The translations under genes and the position numbers were made by a program. A DNA stretch of 64,000 nt from Rosenbergiella epipactidis (lineage in GTDB: Bacteria; Pseudomonadota; Gammaproteobacteria; Enterobacterales; Enterobacteriaceae). A model generated the notes under the pieces. That model worked only from the letters and a program-made list of their open reading frames with translations, was not told where the DNA came from and ran no database searches. Where the stretch lies: NCBI RefSeq assembly GCF_018494055.1, contig NZ_JABBFQ010000001.1, positions 532,441 through 596,440 on the forward strand, read 5' to 3'. Shown here one piece after another: positions 8,964 through 16,516 of this stretch. Numbering within the stretch: position 1 is the stretch's first letter; every line of letters begins with the position of its first letter.

Positions 8964-10727
8964 ATGTTAAGCAAATACACTCTCTCCGCCCTCGCGTTAC
9001 TCGTTTTAGCGCCAGCCCCCTTCGTGCAAGCCGCTTCCGCTCCCGCCGTCGAAGCCAAAAATGGTATGGTGGTGACCTCGCAAGACTTAGCAACCCAAGT
9101 CGGGGTTGATATTCTGAAACAAGGCGGTAACGCCATCGATGCCGCGGTCGCCGTGGGGTATGCCCAAGCCGTCGTTAATCCTTGTTGTGGCAATATCGGT
9201 GGTGGTGGATTTATGACCATCCATTTGGCAAACGGTAAGGATACCTTTATTAATTTCCGCGAGATGGCACCAGCCGCCGCCAGCGCGGAAATGTATCAAA
9301 ATGCCCAGGGTGACTTGATTGCCGGTAGCAGTCTCTATGGCTGGAAAGCCACTGGCGTTCCCGGTACGGTGATGGGTATGGAAATGGCACGTCGTCAATA
9401 TGGGAAACTCAGCCGCCAAGCGGTAATGGCCCCCGCGATCAAGCTAGCGAAAGAAGGTTTTATCCTCACCCGTGCCGATACTGACATTCTCGACACCACG
9501 GTGGCGCATTTTAAACAAGACCCGGCGGTGGCGAAAATCTTCCTACGTCCAGACGGTACCCCGCTACAACCTGGTGATCGTTTACGGCAAACCGACCTCG
9601 CGCGTACGCTGTCACGTATCGCGAAAGAGGGTCCAGATGCCTTCTATCATGGTCAATTCCCTAAAGCCGTTGAACAGGCGTCTAAAGCCGGTAGCGGTAT
9701 CATTACCGCCCAAGACTTTGCACAGTATCACGCCATCGAACTCGCCCCGCTCACTTGTACCTATCGCGGCTATACCTTTGTTTCAGCGCCACCGCCTAGC
9801 TCAGGCGGGGTAACACTCTGTGAAACACTGAATATTTTGGAAGGCTACGATCTGAAATCGATGGGCTTTAACTCTGCCGCAATGGTGCATACCTTGACGG
9901 AGGCACTTCGCTTTAGTTATGCCGATAGGAACACCTACTTAGGGGATCCTGCCTTCGTTCAAAACCCCGTGGCCAAGTTAATGGATAAGCAATACGCCGC
10001 ATCGTTGCGTGAAAAAATTCAGAAAGATAAGGCGACACCTTCCACTGAAGTTAAGCCACTGGTGGCCACCGGTGAAAAGCCGGAAACGACTCACTACTCC
10101 ATCGTAGACCACTACGGTAATGCCGTATCCACTACCTATACGGTGAACGGACGCTTTGGTGCCGTGGTGATGGCACCTGGTACAGGGGTATTGATGAATG
10201 ATGAGATGGACGACTTTACCACCAAAATCGGGGCAAAAAATCTTTATGGCTTAGTCCAGGGCACTGCAAACAGTATCGCACCGGGTAAACGTCCACTCTC
10301 TTCCATGAGCCCTAGTTTGGTCACCAAGGAGGGTAAAATCTTCTTAGTGCTTGGCTCGCCGGGGGGATCACGCATTATCACTATTACTTTGGAAACCGCA
10401 CTGAATATCATCGACTTTGGGATGAAACCACAAGAAGCGGTGGACGCGCCTAGGATCCACCATCAGTGGTATCCCGATGAGGTCTACTACGAGAAAAATG
10501 GTCTCTCGGTCGATACTTTGAATATTCTGAGTAAGATGGGCTATCACACGGTCGAGCAAACGCCTTGGGGCGCAGCGGAGCTTATTATGGTCGGGCTTCC
10601 GGGTGCAGCGGGCGTAGGCACACCGAGTTCAGGTAACGACAGTGCCGTGTCGGGCAACGTCAGACCGGGCTTTTTGTATGGGGCGAATGATGTCAGACGC
10701 CCAGCAGGATCAGCCCGCGGCTATTAG
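8964..10727 (+). CDS. ggt: Periplasmic gamma-glutamyltransferase
   Basis: Ggt hydrolyses glutathione and other gamma-glutamyl compounds in the periplasm. It is made as one chain that cleaves itself before a catalytic threonine. A signal peptide (about residues 1-23, ending VQAAS) leads the 587-residue precursor. The large-subunit motifs GGNAIDAAVAVGYA, CGNIGGGGF and FREMAP (substrate-binding Arg at about 99) are present. The self-cleavage and nucleophile site TTHYS begins at Thr375, and the oxyanion and substrate loops SSMSPS and GSPGGSRIITIT follow. All key elements are intact, so it is probably active. Confidence 0.96.
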   Translation: MLSKYTLSALALLVLAPAPFVQAASAPAVEAKNGMVVTSQDLATQVGVDILKQGGNAIDAAVAVGYAQAVVNPCCGNIGGGGFMTIHLANGKDTFINFREMAPAAASAEMYQNAQGDLIAGSSLYGWKATGVPGTVMGMEMARRQYGKLSRQAVMAPAIKLAKEGFILTRADTDILDTTVAHFKQDPAVAKIFLRPDGTPLQPGDRLRQTDLARTLSRIAKEGPDAFYHGQFPKAVEQASKAGSGIITAQDFAQYHAIELAPLTCTYRGYTFVSAPPPSSGGVTLCETLNILEGYDLKSMGFNSAAMVHTLTEALRFSYADRNTYLGDPAFVQNPVAKLMDKQYAASLREKIQKDKATPSTEVKPLVATGEKPETTHYSIVDHYGNAVSTTYTVNGRFGAVVMAPGTGVLMNDEMDDFTTKIGAKNLYGLVQGTANSIAPGKRPLSSMSPSLVTKEGKIFLVLGSPGGSRIITITLETALNIIDFGMKPQEAVDAPRIHHQWYPDEVYYEKNGLSVDTLNILSKMGYHTVEQTPWGAAELIMVGLPGAAGVGTPSSGNDSAVSGNVRPGFLYGANDVRRPAGSARGY

Positions 10728-10740
10728 GCTTAGTGATAAA

Positions 10741-10793
10741 CCCATTATCTTACCGACGGGGATTGCCTCTCGTTCAGTCCGTGGGATAATGGG
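10741..10793 (+). other. Long stem-loop between ggt and the yoaK-like gene
   Basis: CCCATTATC at 10741-10749 pairs perfectly with GATAATGGG at 10785-10793, and an inner ACGG/CCGT pair sits in the loop. There is no T-run, so this may be a ggt mRNA 3' structure or a Rho-type end, or a leader structure for the next gene. Confidence 0.45.
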
Positions 10794-10821
10794 GACTTTA
10801 CCCACTAGGGAATGATGCATC

Positions 10822-10920
10822 ATGAAATTAGGCTATCTTTTCCCCGTAGCGATTATCGTTGCGGGGGTTGCGTTACTTATTTGGTTTATAGCCAGTGGCG
10901 CTTACTTACCGGGATCGTAA
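10822..10920 (+). CDS. yoaK: YoaK-like 32-aa single-span membrane peptide
   Basis: A 32-codon ORF encodes one hydrophobic helix flanked by MKLGYLFPV and SGAYLPGS. It matches from memory the 32-residue E. coli YoaK, with the same length, start pattern (M-x-x-G-x-x-FPV), a WF pair near residue 21 and a C-terminal Pro-Gly. YoaK is one of the very small inner membrane proteins of unknown role. An AGGG motif lies about 12 nt upstream of ATG. A strong terminator follows about 100 nt later. In E. coli yoaK is near leuE, as here. Confidence 0.8.
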   Translation: MKLGYLFPVAIIVAGVALLIWFIASGAYLPGS

Positions 10921-11018
10921 TTTTTTCGCAAACTTTGTGAACTTTATGAAAATGCGCCAGTCTGAATAGATATAGCACCTCAATGCTGTTACATCCTGAA
11001 AACTGCAATAAAATTTTT

Positions 11019-11043
11019 CCCGCCTTTATGGCGGGTTTTTTTT
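11019..11043 (+). terminator. Rho-independent terminator after the yoaK-like gene
   Basis: CCCGCC, a 5-nt loop, GGCGGG and then eight T form a textbook terminator on the plus strand. Confidence 0.92.
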
Positions 11044-11153
11044 GCCTGTTCTGCCTCACCGCTATTTGGAACAAGTTATCGCACAAATAATCACAAAGTT
11101 AACTAATAGAATATTGATTATCACGTAAGTCGTACTACGCTTAATCACTGAAG

Positions 11154-11260
11154 ACATACTCTTTTCGTCCGGAAAAGAACAGTCATCCCCCGATGACTGT
11201 CAGTATGTTCATTCGAAATCCTGTTATGTTCCTACTTCCCGCTTCGTGCGGGTTTTTTTT
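11154..11260 (+). ncRNA. Candidate structured small RNA with its own terminator
   Basis: No ORF explains this stretch. ACATACT (11154-11160) pairs with AGTATGT (11202-11208). Between them sit two hairpins: CTTTTC/GAAAAG (11161-11177) and a perfect 9-bp ACAGTCATC/GATGACTGT with a CCCC loop (11179-11200). Together they form a three-way junction. About 30 nt of likely single-stranded sequence follows, and then a terminator, CCCGC-TTCGT-GCGGG with eight T (11238-11260). This is the architecture of a trans-acting sRNA or a terminated leader. I do not recognise a named RNA family and found no convincing promoter. Confidence 0.5.
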
Positions 11261-11424
11261 ATCTCACATTAACGCACCGATGCTATCCTAAAGTCACTTT
11301 AATCTGGTATCACCGCCCCCTCCTAAGCAGAGCAGTCAGCAATATCCATTCAGCCGCTATCACAAAAATATCATTTTAGTGTTAACTTTCCATTTAGCTG
11401 GCCGACAATACACTATACTTATTC

Positions 11425-11514
11425 ATCTCTGCCCTATAAGGCGGAGATCCCTCCCAATCCTACTGGTTTAGGTTGCGTGGTAATGGCCCAACCCCGGTTA
11501 AAAGGAGATTGCTG
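11425..11514 (+). promoter_or_regulatory. Structured 5' leader of the 59-aa ORF
   Basis: A good -10 box (TATACT at 11414-11419) would start transcription at about 11425. The RNA would then open with ATCTCTGCC/GGCGGAGAT, a 9-bp stem with one G-U pair. Weaker pairings (CCTA/TAGG and GGTTG/CAACC) follow, and then the ribosome binding site AGGAG. The arrangement suggests a regulated leader. I do not recognise a known riboswitch in it. Confidence 0.4.
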
Positions 11515-11694
11515 ATGACGAAAATAGCGTTCCTTGCCCCTTTTTTTGAGGTGGATATCGTTGACATTCAAATTGTCGAACTCTACTCCTATCGTCTCTA
11601 TAACGAGCAGGAAGAAGAGCGTCTTCTAGCCCTCTCTACCCTTATCGTCAATAATGCACTGATTAAGCTCTATGATCCGCCTCTATCGCCTTGA
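11515..11694 (+). CDS. Small protein of unknown function (59 aa)
   Basis: I do not recognise this protein. The ATG at 11515 is preceded at the right distance by a consensus AGGAG, which is why I prefer it to an upstream in-frame start. The product is 59 residues, with a hydrophobic start (MTKIAFLAPFFEVDIVDIQI), an acidic middle (NEQEEERLLALST) and a C-terminal YDPPLSP. It has no cysteines and no clear full-length membrane span. The structured leader in front of it and its position before yfdC are the only context clues. Confidence 0.55.
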   Translation: MTKIAFLAPFFEVDIVDIQIVELYSYRLYNEQEEERLLALSTLIVNNALIKLYDPPLSP

Positions 11695-11873
11695 CCGGTG
11701 AAGTAAAGGGTTATTAGGCTGCGCAATGATCGCTCGCGACATAATCCTTTCTTTCCCCCACCACGCTTCGTCGTTCACTGTTAGAAAAGCCCTTCTTTCT
11801 CCCCGCCCGGATACTGCAATTTTGTTAAAGAGTGCTAGACTTGAAGTACCACGCTATTTTCTGAGTAAAGCCG

Positions 11874-12758
11874 ATGAATCAAAACAAAAAAAATGAGACT
11901 CACTCTCAAGAGGTCGAGAGTGAAGAGAACAAAAAAGGGGAAGATATCGAAGTGGATGAGGAGAATCTTCCCTCGCAGGCCATGGCGACCCACGAGCATA
12001 TCCGTCAAGAGGGTGAAAAAGAGCTAGAACGCGATATCTGGGCGTTATTATGGTCTGCAATTGCCGCAGGATTATCGATGAGCGCCTCGCTGATGGCAAA
12101 AGGGATCTTTCATGCTGAATTAGGGCATTTTTCCGGCAGCTTGATGATCGAAAGCATCGGCTATACCTTTGGCTTTATTATCGTCATCATGGCTCACCAA
12201 CAACTGTTCACCGAAAATACCATCACTCCGGTACTTTCCGTTATGCAGAAGCCCACCGCCAACAACCTCTATCTGCTCTTAAGGCTGTGGGCTGTGGTGC
12301 TATTGGGTAATTTGATTGGGACCGCTATCGCGGCGTGGGCATTTGGCTATATGCCGGTGTTTGATCCCGCCATTAAACAGGCCTTCCACGATATTGGCAT
12401 GAAGGTGATGGAGAACACCCCCACACAAATGTTCGCTAAAGCGGTGGTCTCTGGCTGGATTGTCGCCACCATGGTATGGATGCTGCCGTCGGCGGGGAAT
12501 GCCAAAATACTGGTTATTTTGCTAATGACTTGGCTTATTGCGGTCGCCGATACTACACATATCGTGGTCGGCACCATCGAAGTCCTCTACCTTGTGTTTA
12601 CCGGCGCACTGCCTTGGCAATCCTTCGTTTGGCCGTTCGCTATTCCAACACTATTGGGGAATATCTGTGGCGGAACCTTTATCTTCGCGCTTCTCAGCCA
12701 CGCGCAGATCCGTATGGATATGCAAAAAGACACTTCTGCTTCGGTAGAACATCAGTAG
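11874..12758 (+). CDS. yfdC: YfdC, formate/nitrite transporter (FNT) family inner membrane protein
   Basis: YfdC is a FNT-fold channel or transporter of unverified substrate. The protein has a charged N-terminal tail (residues 1-55; EVESEENKKGEDIEVDEENLP) shared with E. coli YfdC. Six membrane segments follow, with the conserved stretches HEHIRQEGEKELERD, LWSAIAAGLSMSASLMAKG, LFTENTITPVL, GDTTH-like ADTTHIVVG and LPTLLGNICGGTFIFALLSHAQIR (partly shown). The length of 294 fits. A GC-rich hairpin follows the stop. Confidence 0.92.
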   Translation: MNQNKKNETHSQEVESEENKKGEDIEVDEENLPSQAMATHEHIRQEGEKELERDIWALLWSAIAAGLSMSASLMAKGIFHAELGHFSGSLMIESIGYTFGFIIVIMAHQQLFTENTITPVLSVMQKPTANNLYLLLRLWAVVLLGNLIGTAIAAWAFGYMPVFDPAIKQAFHDIGMKVMENTPTQMFAKAVVSGWIVATMVWMLPSAGNAKILVILLMTWLIAVADTTHIVVGTIEVLYLVFTGALPWQSFVWPFAIPTLLGNICGGTFIFALLSHAQIRMDMQKDTSASVEHQ

Positions 12759-12765
12759 CACCCTG

Positions 12766-12797
12766 CCCCATCAGGCCCTTTACCGGGGCTGATGGGG
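12766..12797 (+). terminator. Hairpin after yfdC
   Basis: CCCCATCAG pairs with CTGATGGGG, and the stem extends inward by a CCC/GGG pair. It lies 7 nt after the yfdC stop. No T-run follows, so it is a probable but not classical terminator. Confidence 0.6.
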
Positions 12798-12815
12798 TCA
12801 CCTAAGCCTATGAGC

Positions 12816-13056
12816 CTACATCATGCCCAATACGGGATGCGTAATATAAGGCGCTTCTAACTGGGCAATCTCCTCCTCTGACAGCGTGATATCCAGAGCT
12901 TCTACCGCCTCAATAATATGCTTTTCTGCTGTCGTACCGACTATCGGTGCCGTCACCGCGGGCTGACTTAACAGCCAAGCGAGGGAAAGCTGCGCCATCG
13001 ATATGCCACGCTTGGCTGCCATCGCCTCAACATTATTGATAACCTTCTGGAAACGC
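12816..13056 (-). pseudogene. C-terminal fragment of an aldo/keto reductase
   Basis: The last roughly 75 residues of an NADPH-dependent aldo/keto reductase are visible: VEAMAAKRGISMAQLSLAWL, then PIVGTTAEKHIIEAVEAL, the cofactor-binding tail. The TIM-barrel N-terminus with the Asp-Tyr-Lys-His tetrad is missing. Homology stops at about 13041-13056, exactly where an outer membrane protein fragment begins on the other strand, which marks a deletion or inversion joint. The residues upstream in this frame are not reductase-like. Confidence 0.8.
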
Positions 13057-13325
13057 CTAAATACGAGTACCAACTCTATCTTCGCTATAATCTTGACCCC
13101 GCCACCCAATTAGGCTTCGGTGGCGGCTGGATAAAAGGCGCAGGCGATGTCGTCAATCATCAGTCGCTAAACGATAAGCTGGATACCCGTTACCTTCGTC
13201 TCTCGGCGGCACATTTTTTCACCGCCGCTTTTCAAACAGAGCTCTCCTTGGGCCGTGACCTTAGCGTCGAACAAGGCTTTAAGCAGGATAGTTTTCTTAG
13301 TGTGCGACTGGGCTATTTGTTCTAA
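13041..13325 (+). pseudogene. C-terminal fragment of an outer membrane beta-barrel protein
   Basis: The plus-strand frame from 13041 to the stop at 13325 reads as alternating beta-strands (YEYQLYLRYNL, LGFGGGWI, YLRLSAAHFF, FQTELSLGRDL) and ends in Phe (SVRLGYLF). A terminal Phe is the BAM-complex signature of outer membrane proteins. The pattern resembles the Phenol_MetA_deg/'transporter' barrel family, a family call made from memory only. There is no start codon or signal peptide, because the gene is cut at the junction with the aldo/keto reductase fragment. Confidence 0.6.
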
Positions 13326-13561
13326 CGGTCGCGCGCACAATAGCTTTATACGCAACAGCCACCTGTACATAGATAACAATGATTTAAACCCTATTCGGCG
13401 TATTATGCATGGTGATTCTAGTTAACCTTTAGAGCAACAAGTATTACCACTCAATTAAGTGATAGTGTCACTAATGGCGCTACTTTTTGGGAAGAGATCG
13501 ATTTAAGCTAAAAGGGTGAAGCATCGTTGGTAGGTAAAGATAACGCTTGGCGCTAATTCAG
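13326..13561. other. Decayed non-coding stretch
   Basis: Short frames such as SDSVTNGATFWEEIDLS (ending near 13511) look like leftovers of coding sequence, but no gene can be assembled and no family is recognisable. Confidence 0.4.
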
Positions 13562-13584
13562 CAAAGCTACCTTAGGTAGCTTTG
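13562..13584 (-). terminator. Hairpin after fimH
   Basis: CAAAGCTACC and GGTAGCTTTG form a perfect 10-bp stem with a TTA loop, 12 nt past the fimH stop codon. There is no long T-run. Confidence 0.65.
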
Positions 13585-13595
13585 TCTGTTAGATA

Positions 13596-14501
13596 TTATT
13601 GATAAGTGAAATTCATCCCGACAATTGACTGGACCTTCCCTGCGGTCATTTGCCCACTGGTGGGTTGGTATTGAGCCGTCAAGGTAATATTTGTTCCAGA
13701 AGAGGTGACTTTACCGAGTTTGATGGTATCCCCAAACTTAACCGGCGTACCGTCTTTGAGAATCTGAACCCCTACTCCGCTTGCCGAATCGGTATTTCCT
13801 TCGAGCACATTCTTTAAGATTGTCCCAGCGGAGTCGACTGTCGTACCACTGAGGGCATAGTTAAGATTTTTATCGGTGGCACAGTGAACATTGATAGTAA
13901 AAGCTTGCTGACCAGGATAGTTAGGGAGTTGTACGGTCAGGTTTCGGTTATCGACATCACAGCCTCCTGTTGGCACCACGACATTATTAGAGGCGTAGAT
14001 ATTCCAAGTGTAATAATAGGAGTCATTACCGACATTGTTGGTTTGGTGGAGCACTAATGAAGCGATTAAGGTCCCGGAAGTCACCACCACCCCCTCAGCG
14101 GTACTGATGGGCGTCAGTAATAGCCGCGCAGGCCAGGCCGTATCTGTTTTGGATCGATAGAGCATTCTCGACGTTTCACTCGTTGTCGGGAATGAATAGT
14201 TTTGGCCATTATAGATTACGGAGCCTTTAAAGTTCTTCAGCACCCCGTTGAAGGAAGAACCCGATGCCAGCGTCACGTAGTCAGTAATACTTGCCGGATA
14301 GTCGTTATGACAAAAAATACTGTTCGCTAAGTCGACGACTAAGTTGCCGCCTGATTGAACCTCAGGAGTCAGGTTAACATAAACGTTAGCGTTGCCCCCG
14401 CCAATTGGGATCGTCGCACCGGCAGCCGTTTTGCAGGCGAAAGCCTGTGCACTGGAGTTGAACAAAAAGAGCAGGCTAAAACACAATAAGATGTTTTTCA
14501 T
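13596..14501 (-). CDS. fimH: Type 1 fimbrial tip adhesin FimH, orphan gene
   Basis: FimH is the mannose-binding tip lectin of type 1 pili. A 20-residue signal peptide precedes the mature start FACKTA. The lectin domain aligns without gaps to E. coli FimH through the mannose pocket: Phe1, Asn46-Asp47 (FCHNDYP), Asp54 (ITDYV), Gln133-Asn135 (HQTNN) and Asp140. The linker PTGGCDV and a pilin domain with donor-strand groove ending VGMNFTYQ follow. Tyr137 of the 'tyrosine gate' is Val and Phe142 is Tyr. No major pilin, chaperone or usher gene is next to it; only a possible minor-subunit tail lies upstream. A good AGGAG lies about 24 nt before ATG, rather far, so the true start may be a non-ATG codon slightly upstream. 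The protein looks intact, but its operon is gone. Confidence 0.93.
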   Translation of the reverse strand: MKNILLCFSLLFLFNSSAQAFACKTAAGATIPIGGGNANVYVNLTPEVQSGGNLVVDLANSIFCHNDYPASITDYVTLASGSSFNGVLKNFKGSVIYNGQNYSFPTTSETSRMLYRSKTDTAWPARLLLTPISTAEGVVVTSGTLIASLVLHQTNNVGNDSYYYTWNIYASNNVVVPTGGCDVDNRNLTVQLPNYPGQQAFTINVHCATDKNLNYALSGTTVDSAGTILKNVLEGNTDSASGVGVQILKDGTPVKFGDTIKLGKVTSSGTNITLTAQYQPTSGQMTAGKVQSIVGMNFTYQ

Positions 14502-14582
14502 AACTTTAATCAGTAATGAGATTTCTCCTAATATAAGCGTTATTTTTCGCCTACGGTGAAAAATAAACTAATCATTCTTCAT

Positions 14583-14665
14583 TTATTGATAGTTGATATC
14601 GATAATGTAATTGGGTGTTGGCATAGTAGGAGAGGCATCTAAAAAGGTACGGTCTCGTAGTGGGA
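14583..14665 (-). pseudogene. Possible tail of a second fimbrial subunit
   Basis: Just upstream of fimH on the same strand a short frame ends LRDRTFLDASPTMPTPNY then IIDINYQ and a stop. The penultimate Tyr and beta-strand end resemble the C-termini of minor pilins such as FimF or FimG. It has no start and is under 30 codons, so this is a tentative remnant of the lost fim operon. Confidence 0.3.
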
Positions 14666-14927
14666 AACCTTAGATGAGGCGGATTTACTCTTATCAGAAC
14701 TACCGGTTAGCTGCACCAATGGTAAATAATTAACAGATTTATTCAGTCGGCTTTCGCAACATGAAAATAAGCCTTCGATAAGCGATCGTAAAAAAGCGTG
14801 AATGTTATTTTATGGAATTAACGATATTTCGAACCGTCTAAAGGAAGCTGACTGTGTCACCCCATACAAGGAGGACGTTATCTCACTGTTGAGTGCAGAC
14901 TTTATAGACTAGAAAGACCCATTTCTA
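14666..14927. other. Intergenic remnant region without a gene
   Basis: AT-rich sequence with many stops in all frames. I see no gene, RNA or clear signal here. Confidence 0.5.
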
Positions 14928-15062
14928 AGCTGAGAATAACAAGGCAACATTTAACCTTCCGCTACCAAAATCCATGCTGGCTAAACGTGCAAGGAAGCGT
15001 GATGAAGAGGTAAAGAAATTGGCCGAGGTTACGCGTCAGTCTGAAGGAGTCGTCATATCTAA
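14928..15062 (+). repeat. Imperfect direct repeat, copy 1
   Basis: About 135 bp closely match 17055-17188, with scattered substitutions and small indels. Both start AGCTGAGAATAACAAGGCA and end AGGAGTCGTCATATCTAA. Copy 2 lies inside a small ORF (residues ENNKAAFNPPLPESMLAERA); copy 1 has lost the 5' part of that ORF. The IS256-type remnant begins 7 bp after copy 1. Confidence 0.85.
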
Positions 15063-15068
15063 ACCTAA

Positions 15069-16019
15069 GAGCCTGTCAGTAGCTCTGTGTAACTGCCACC
15101 GTGTCAAAGGTGATCGCCCAGGCGGTCACAGAACTTAATAATAAAACGGCTCATCGCCAGCCGCCAGTTCTGGATCGGCATACTCCATTTTTTCGAAGCA
15201 TCCTTGAGCGCCGGATAAATTACCTTTCGCAGCGAGGCGTCTGTCGGCAACAGCTTGCGCTTCTTGATGACCGCACAGATCGCGCTGTTCAGTGACTCGA
15301 TGGCATTCGTCGTGTAGATGGCCTTGCGGATGTCGGGTGGATAGTTGAAGAACGTATTGAGATTTTCCCAGTGCGCCCGCCAGCTTTTACTGATCTGCGG
15401 GTAGTTATCGTCCCAGATATCTGCAAAGTTATCCAGCGCCATCGGGGCCGCCTCTTCTGTAGGCGCCTGGTACACCGTTTTTAACCCGCTGGTGACCGCT
15501 TTATAGTCTTTCCACGATACGTATTTCAGGCTGTTGCGTACCATATGGATGATGCACAGCTGGATGTACGTTTGCGGGTATACGCTGTTTATCGCATCAG
15601 GAAAGCCTTTCAAACCGTCCACGCAGGCAATCAGGATATCCATCTGCGTGAGACGGGTCTATTTTTCTTTATCAGCTGCGGCTCGAAGGTGTTTTCACGG
15701 TCACGTGGCGTATTCGGCTCGATTTCTCCGTCGTCGCACAGCAGCGTTTTAAATGAATAGCCGTTGCGGGTATTCGAGCCTGATTTTGGGGAATTTTTCT
15801 CGTACCCAAGGTGGTCAGTCAGTTCTGCATTGAGCGCAGTTTCAACAGTCAGCTTCGTCAGCATGCGGGAAAACGCATTGAGGTCGGCTTCGTTTTTGAG
15901 GCTTTTAGCTAGTTCAGCCGCGAGGGCTTTGAGTTTCTTTTCGTCCATAATTTGCCTGTCTCCGTTGTTGGAGTGAAGATACCAAAAACAGGCAGGTACA
16001 CAATTTAAATTACAGGCTC
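15069..16019 (-). mobile_element. Shrunken IS256-family insertion sequence
   Basis: The 951-bp element is bounded by 29-bp imperfect inverted repeats (15069-15097 and 15991-16019). Both begin GAGCCTGT and share TGTGTAACTGCC or TGTGTACCTGCC at the inner end. It encodes two parts of a mutator-type DDE transposase. Intact relatives are about 1.3 kb, so roughly 370 bp is missing from the middle. I see no target-site duplication. It cannot move on its own. Confidence 0.85.
15104..15948 (-). pseudogene. IS256-family (mutator) transposase, internally deleted and frameshifted
   Basis: The N-terminal part starts at ATG 15948 (MDEKKLKALAAELAKSL, then LTDHLGYEKNSPKSG and RNGYSFKTL) and shifts frame near KKNRPV at about 15665. 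The C-terminal part resumes at DILIACVDGLKGFPDAI, continues through CIIHMVRNSLKYVSWKDYK and TTNAIESLNS, and ends at 15104 with FCDRLGDHL. About 125 residues, including the first catalytic Asp region (YMDCIVVKVR in relatives), are deleted. The second Asp (VDGLKGF) and the Glu (NAIESLN) remain. Confidence 0.9.
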
Positions 16020-16030
16020 GTAGCCGGCAC

Positions 16031-16054
16031 AAAAAAGCCACCCGTGGGTGGCTT
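16031..16054 (-). terminator. Terminator of the lysozyme-inhibitor gene
   Basis: On the minus strand AAGCCACCC and GGGTGGCTT form a 9-bp stem that runs into TTTTTT, about 20 nt after the stop of the gene at 16075. Confidence 0.88.
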
Positions 16055-16074
16055 ATCTGTAACAAGAGTGATTA

Positions 16075-16416
16075 CTAAGGAGTTAATGAGTCTGCGTCAA
16101 CTTCTTGACACTCAATCTCATGTCCCATTGGCACATCATCCTTTTCAGTCTGCTCTTTGGTTAACTTGGTTAATGTGATGTCATCTTTAGCGGACCATAG
16201 CTGCCAACCATCGCCAAGATACCTAGCCCCGCTAGCTGAAACTACTGACTTAAGTAGAAACAACTCCCCATCATATTGCATCACTGCGTGGTCAGTATCA
16301 GGGAAAGATGCTTTCATCTCCTTGCCATTACAGGTGAAGTTAAACGTCTCCGCTGCATGGGAAGTACAGGTGATTGCCATAGCAAACATCAATAATAGTG
16401 ACTTGTGGCATTTCAT
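16075..16416 (-). CDS. Periplasmic C-type lysozyme inhibitor, MliC/PliC family
   Basis: Proteins with this fold insert a conserved loop into the active site of animal (c-type) lysozyme. The 113-residue precursor has a signal peptide (about residues 1-21, ending TSHA) without a lipobox, which favours soluble PliC over lipoprotein MliC. The family signature is clear: FNFTCNGKEM, then the inhibitory segment SASGARYLGDGWQLWSAKDD and a second cysteine in HEIECQ, which probably pairs with the first. AAGGAC lies 8 nt before ATG. It is the only clearly intact gene in the decayed stretch from 14.5 to 19 kb. A host-defence role is inferred from the family. Confidence 0.87.
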   Translation of the reverse strand: MKCHKSLLLMFAMAITCTSHAAETFNFTCNGKEMKASFPDTDHAVMQYDGELFLLKSVVSASGARYLGDGWQLWSAKDDITLTKLTKEQTEKDDVPMGHEIECQEVDADSLTP

Positions 16417-16516
16417 AATAAACAGTCCTTAGCTTATAAGTAACCAAAGATTAACATAGTGGCTTTTAACATCAATGTGTATGGCAAGGAGTCAACGTTG
16501 TAATCGCGCCCGATAA

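Noticed and set aside
10886..11086. Minus-strand ORF over the yoaK-like gene 3' region
   Set aside because: It reads backwards through a clear plus-strand terminator and shows no recognisable protein features.
11425..11514. Leader considered as a fluoride, TPP, FMN or Mn riboswitch
   Set aside because: The diagnostic conserved strings of these classes are absent; only generic hairpins are visible, so it is reported as an unclassified leader.
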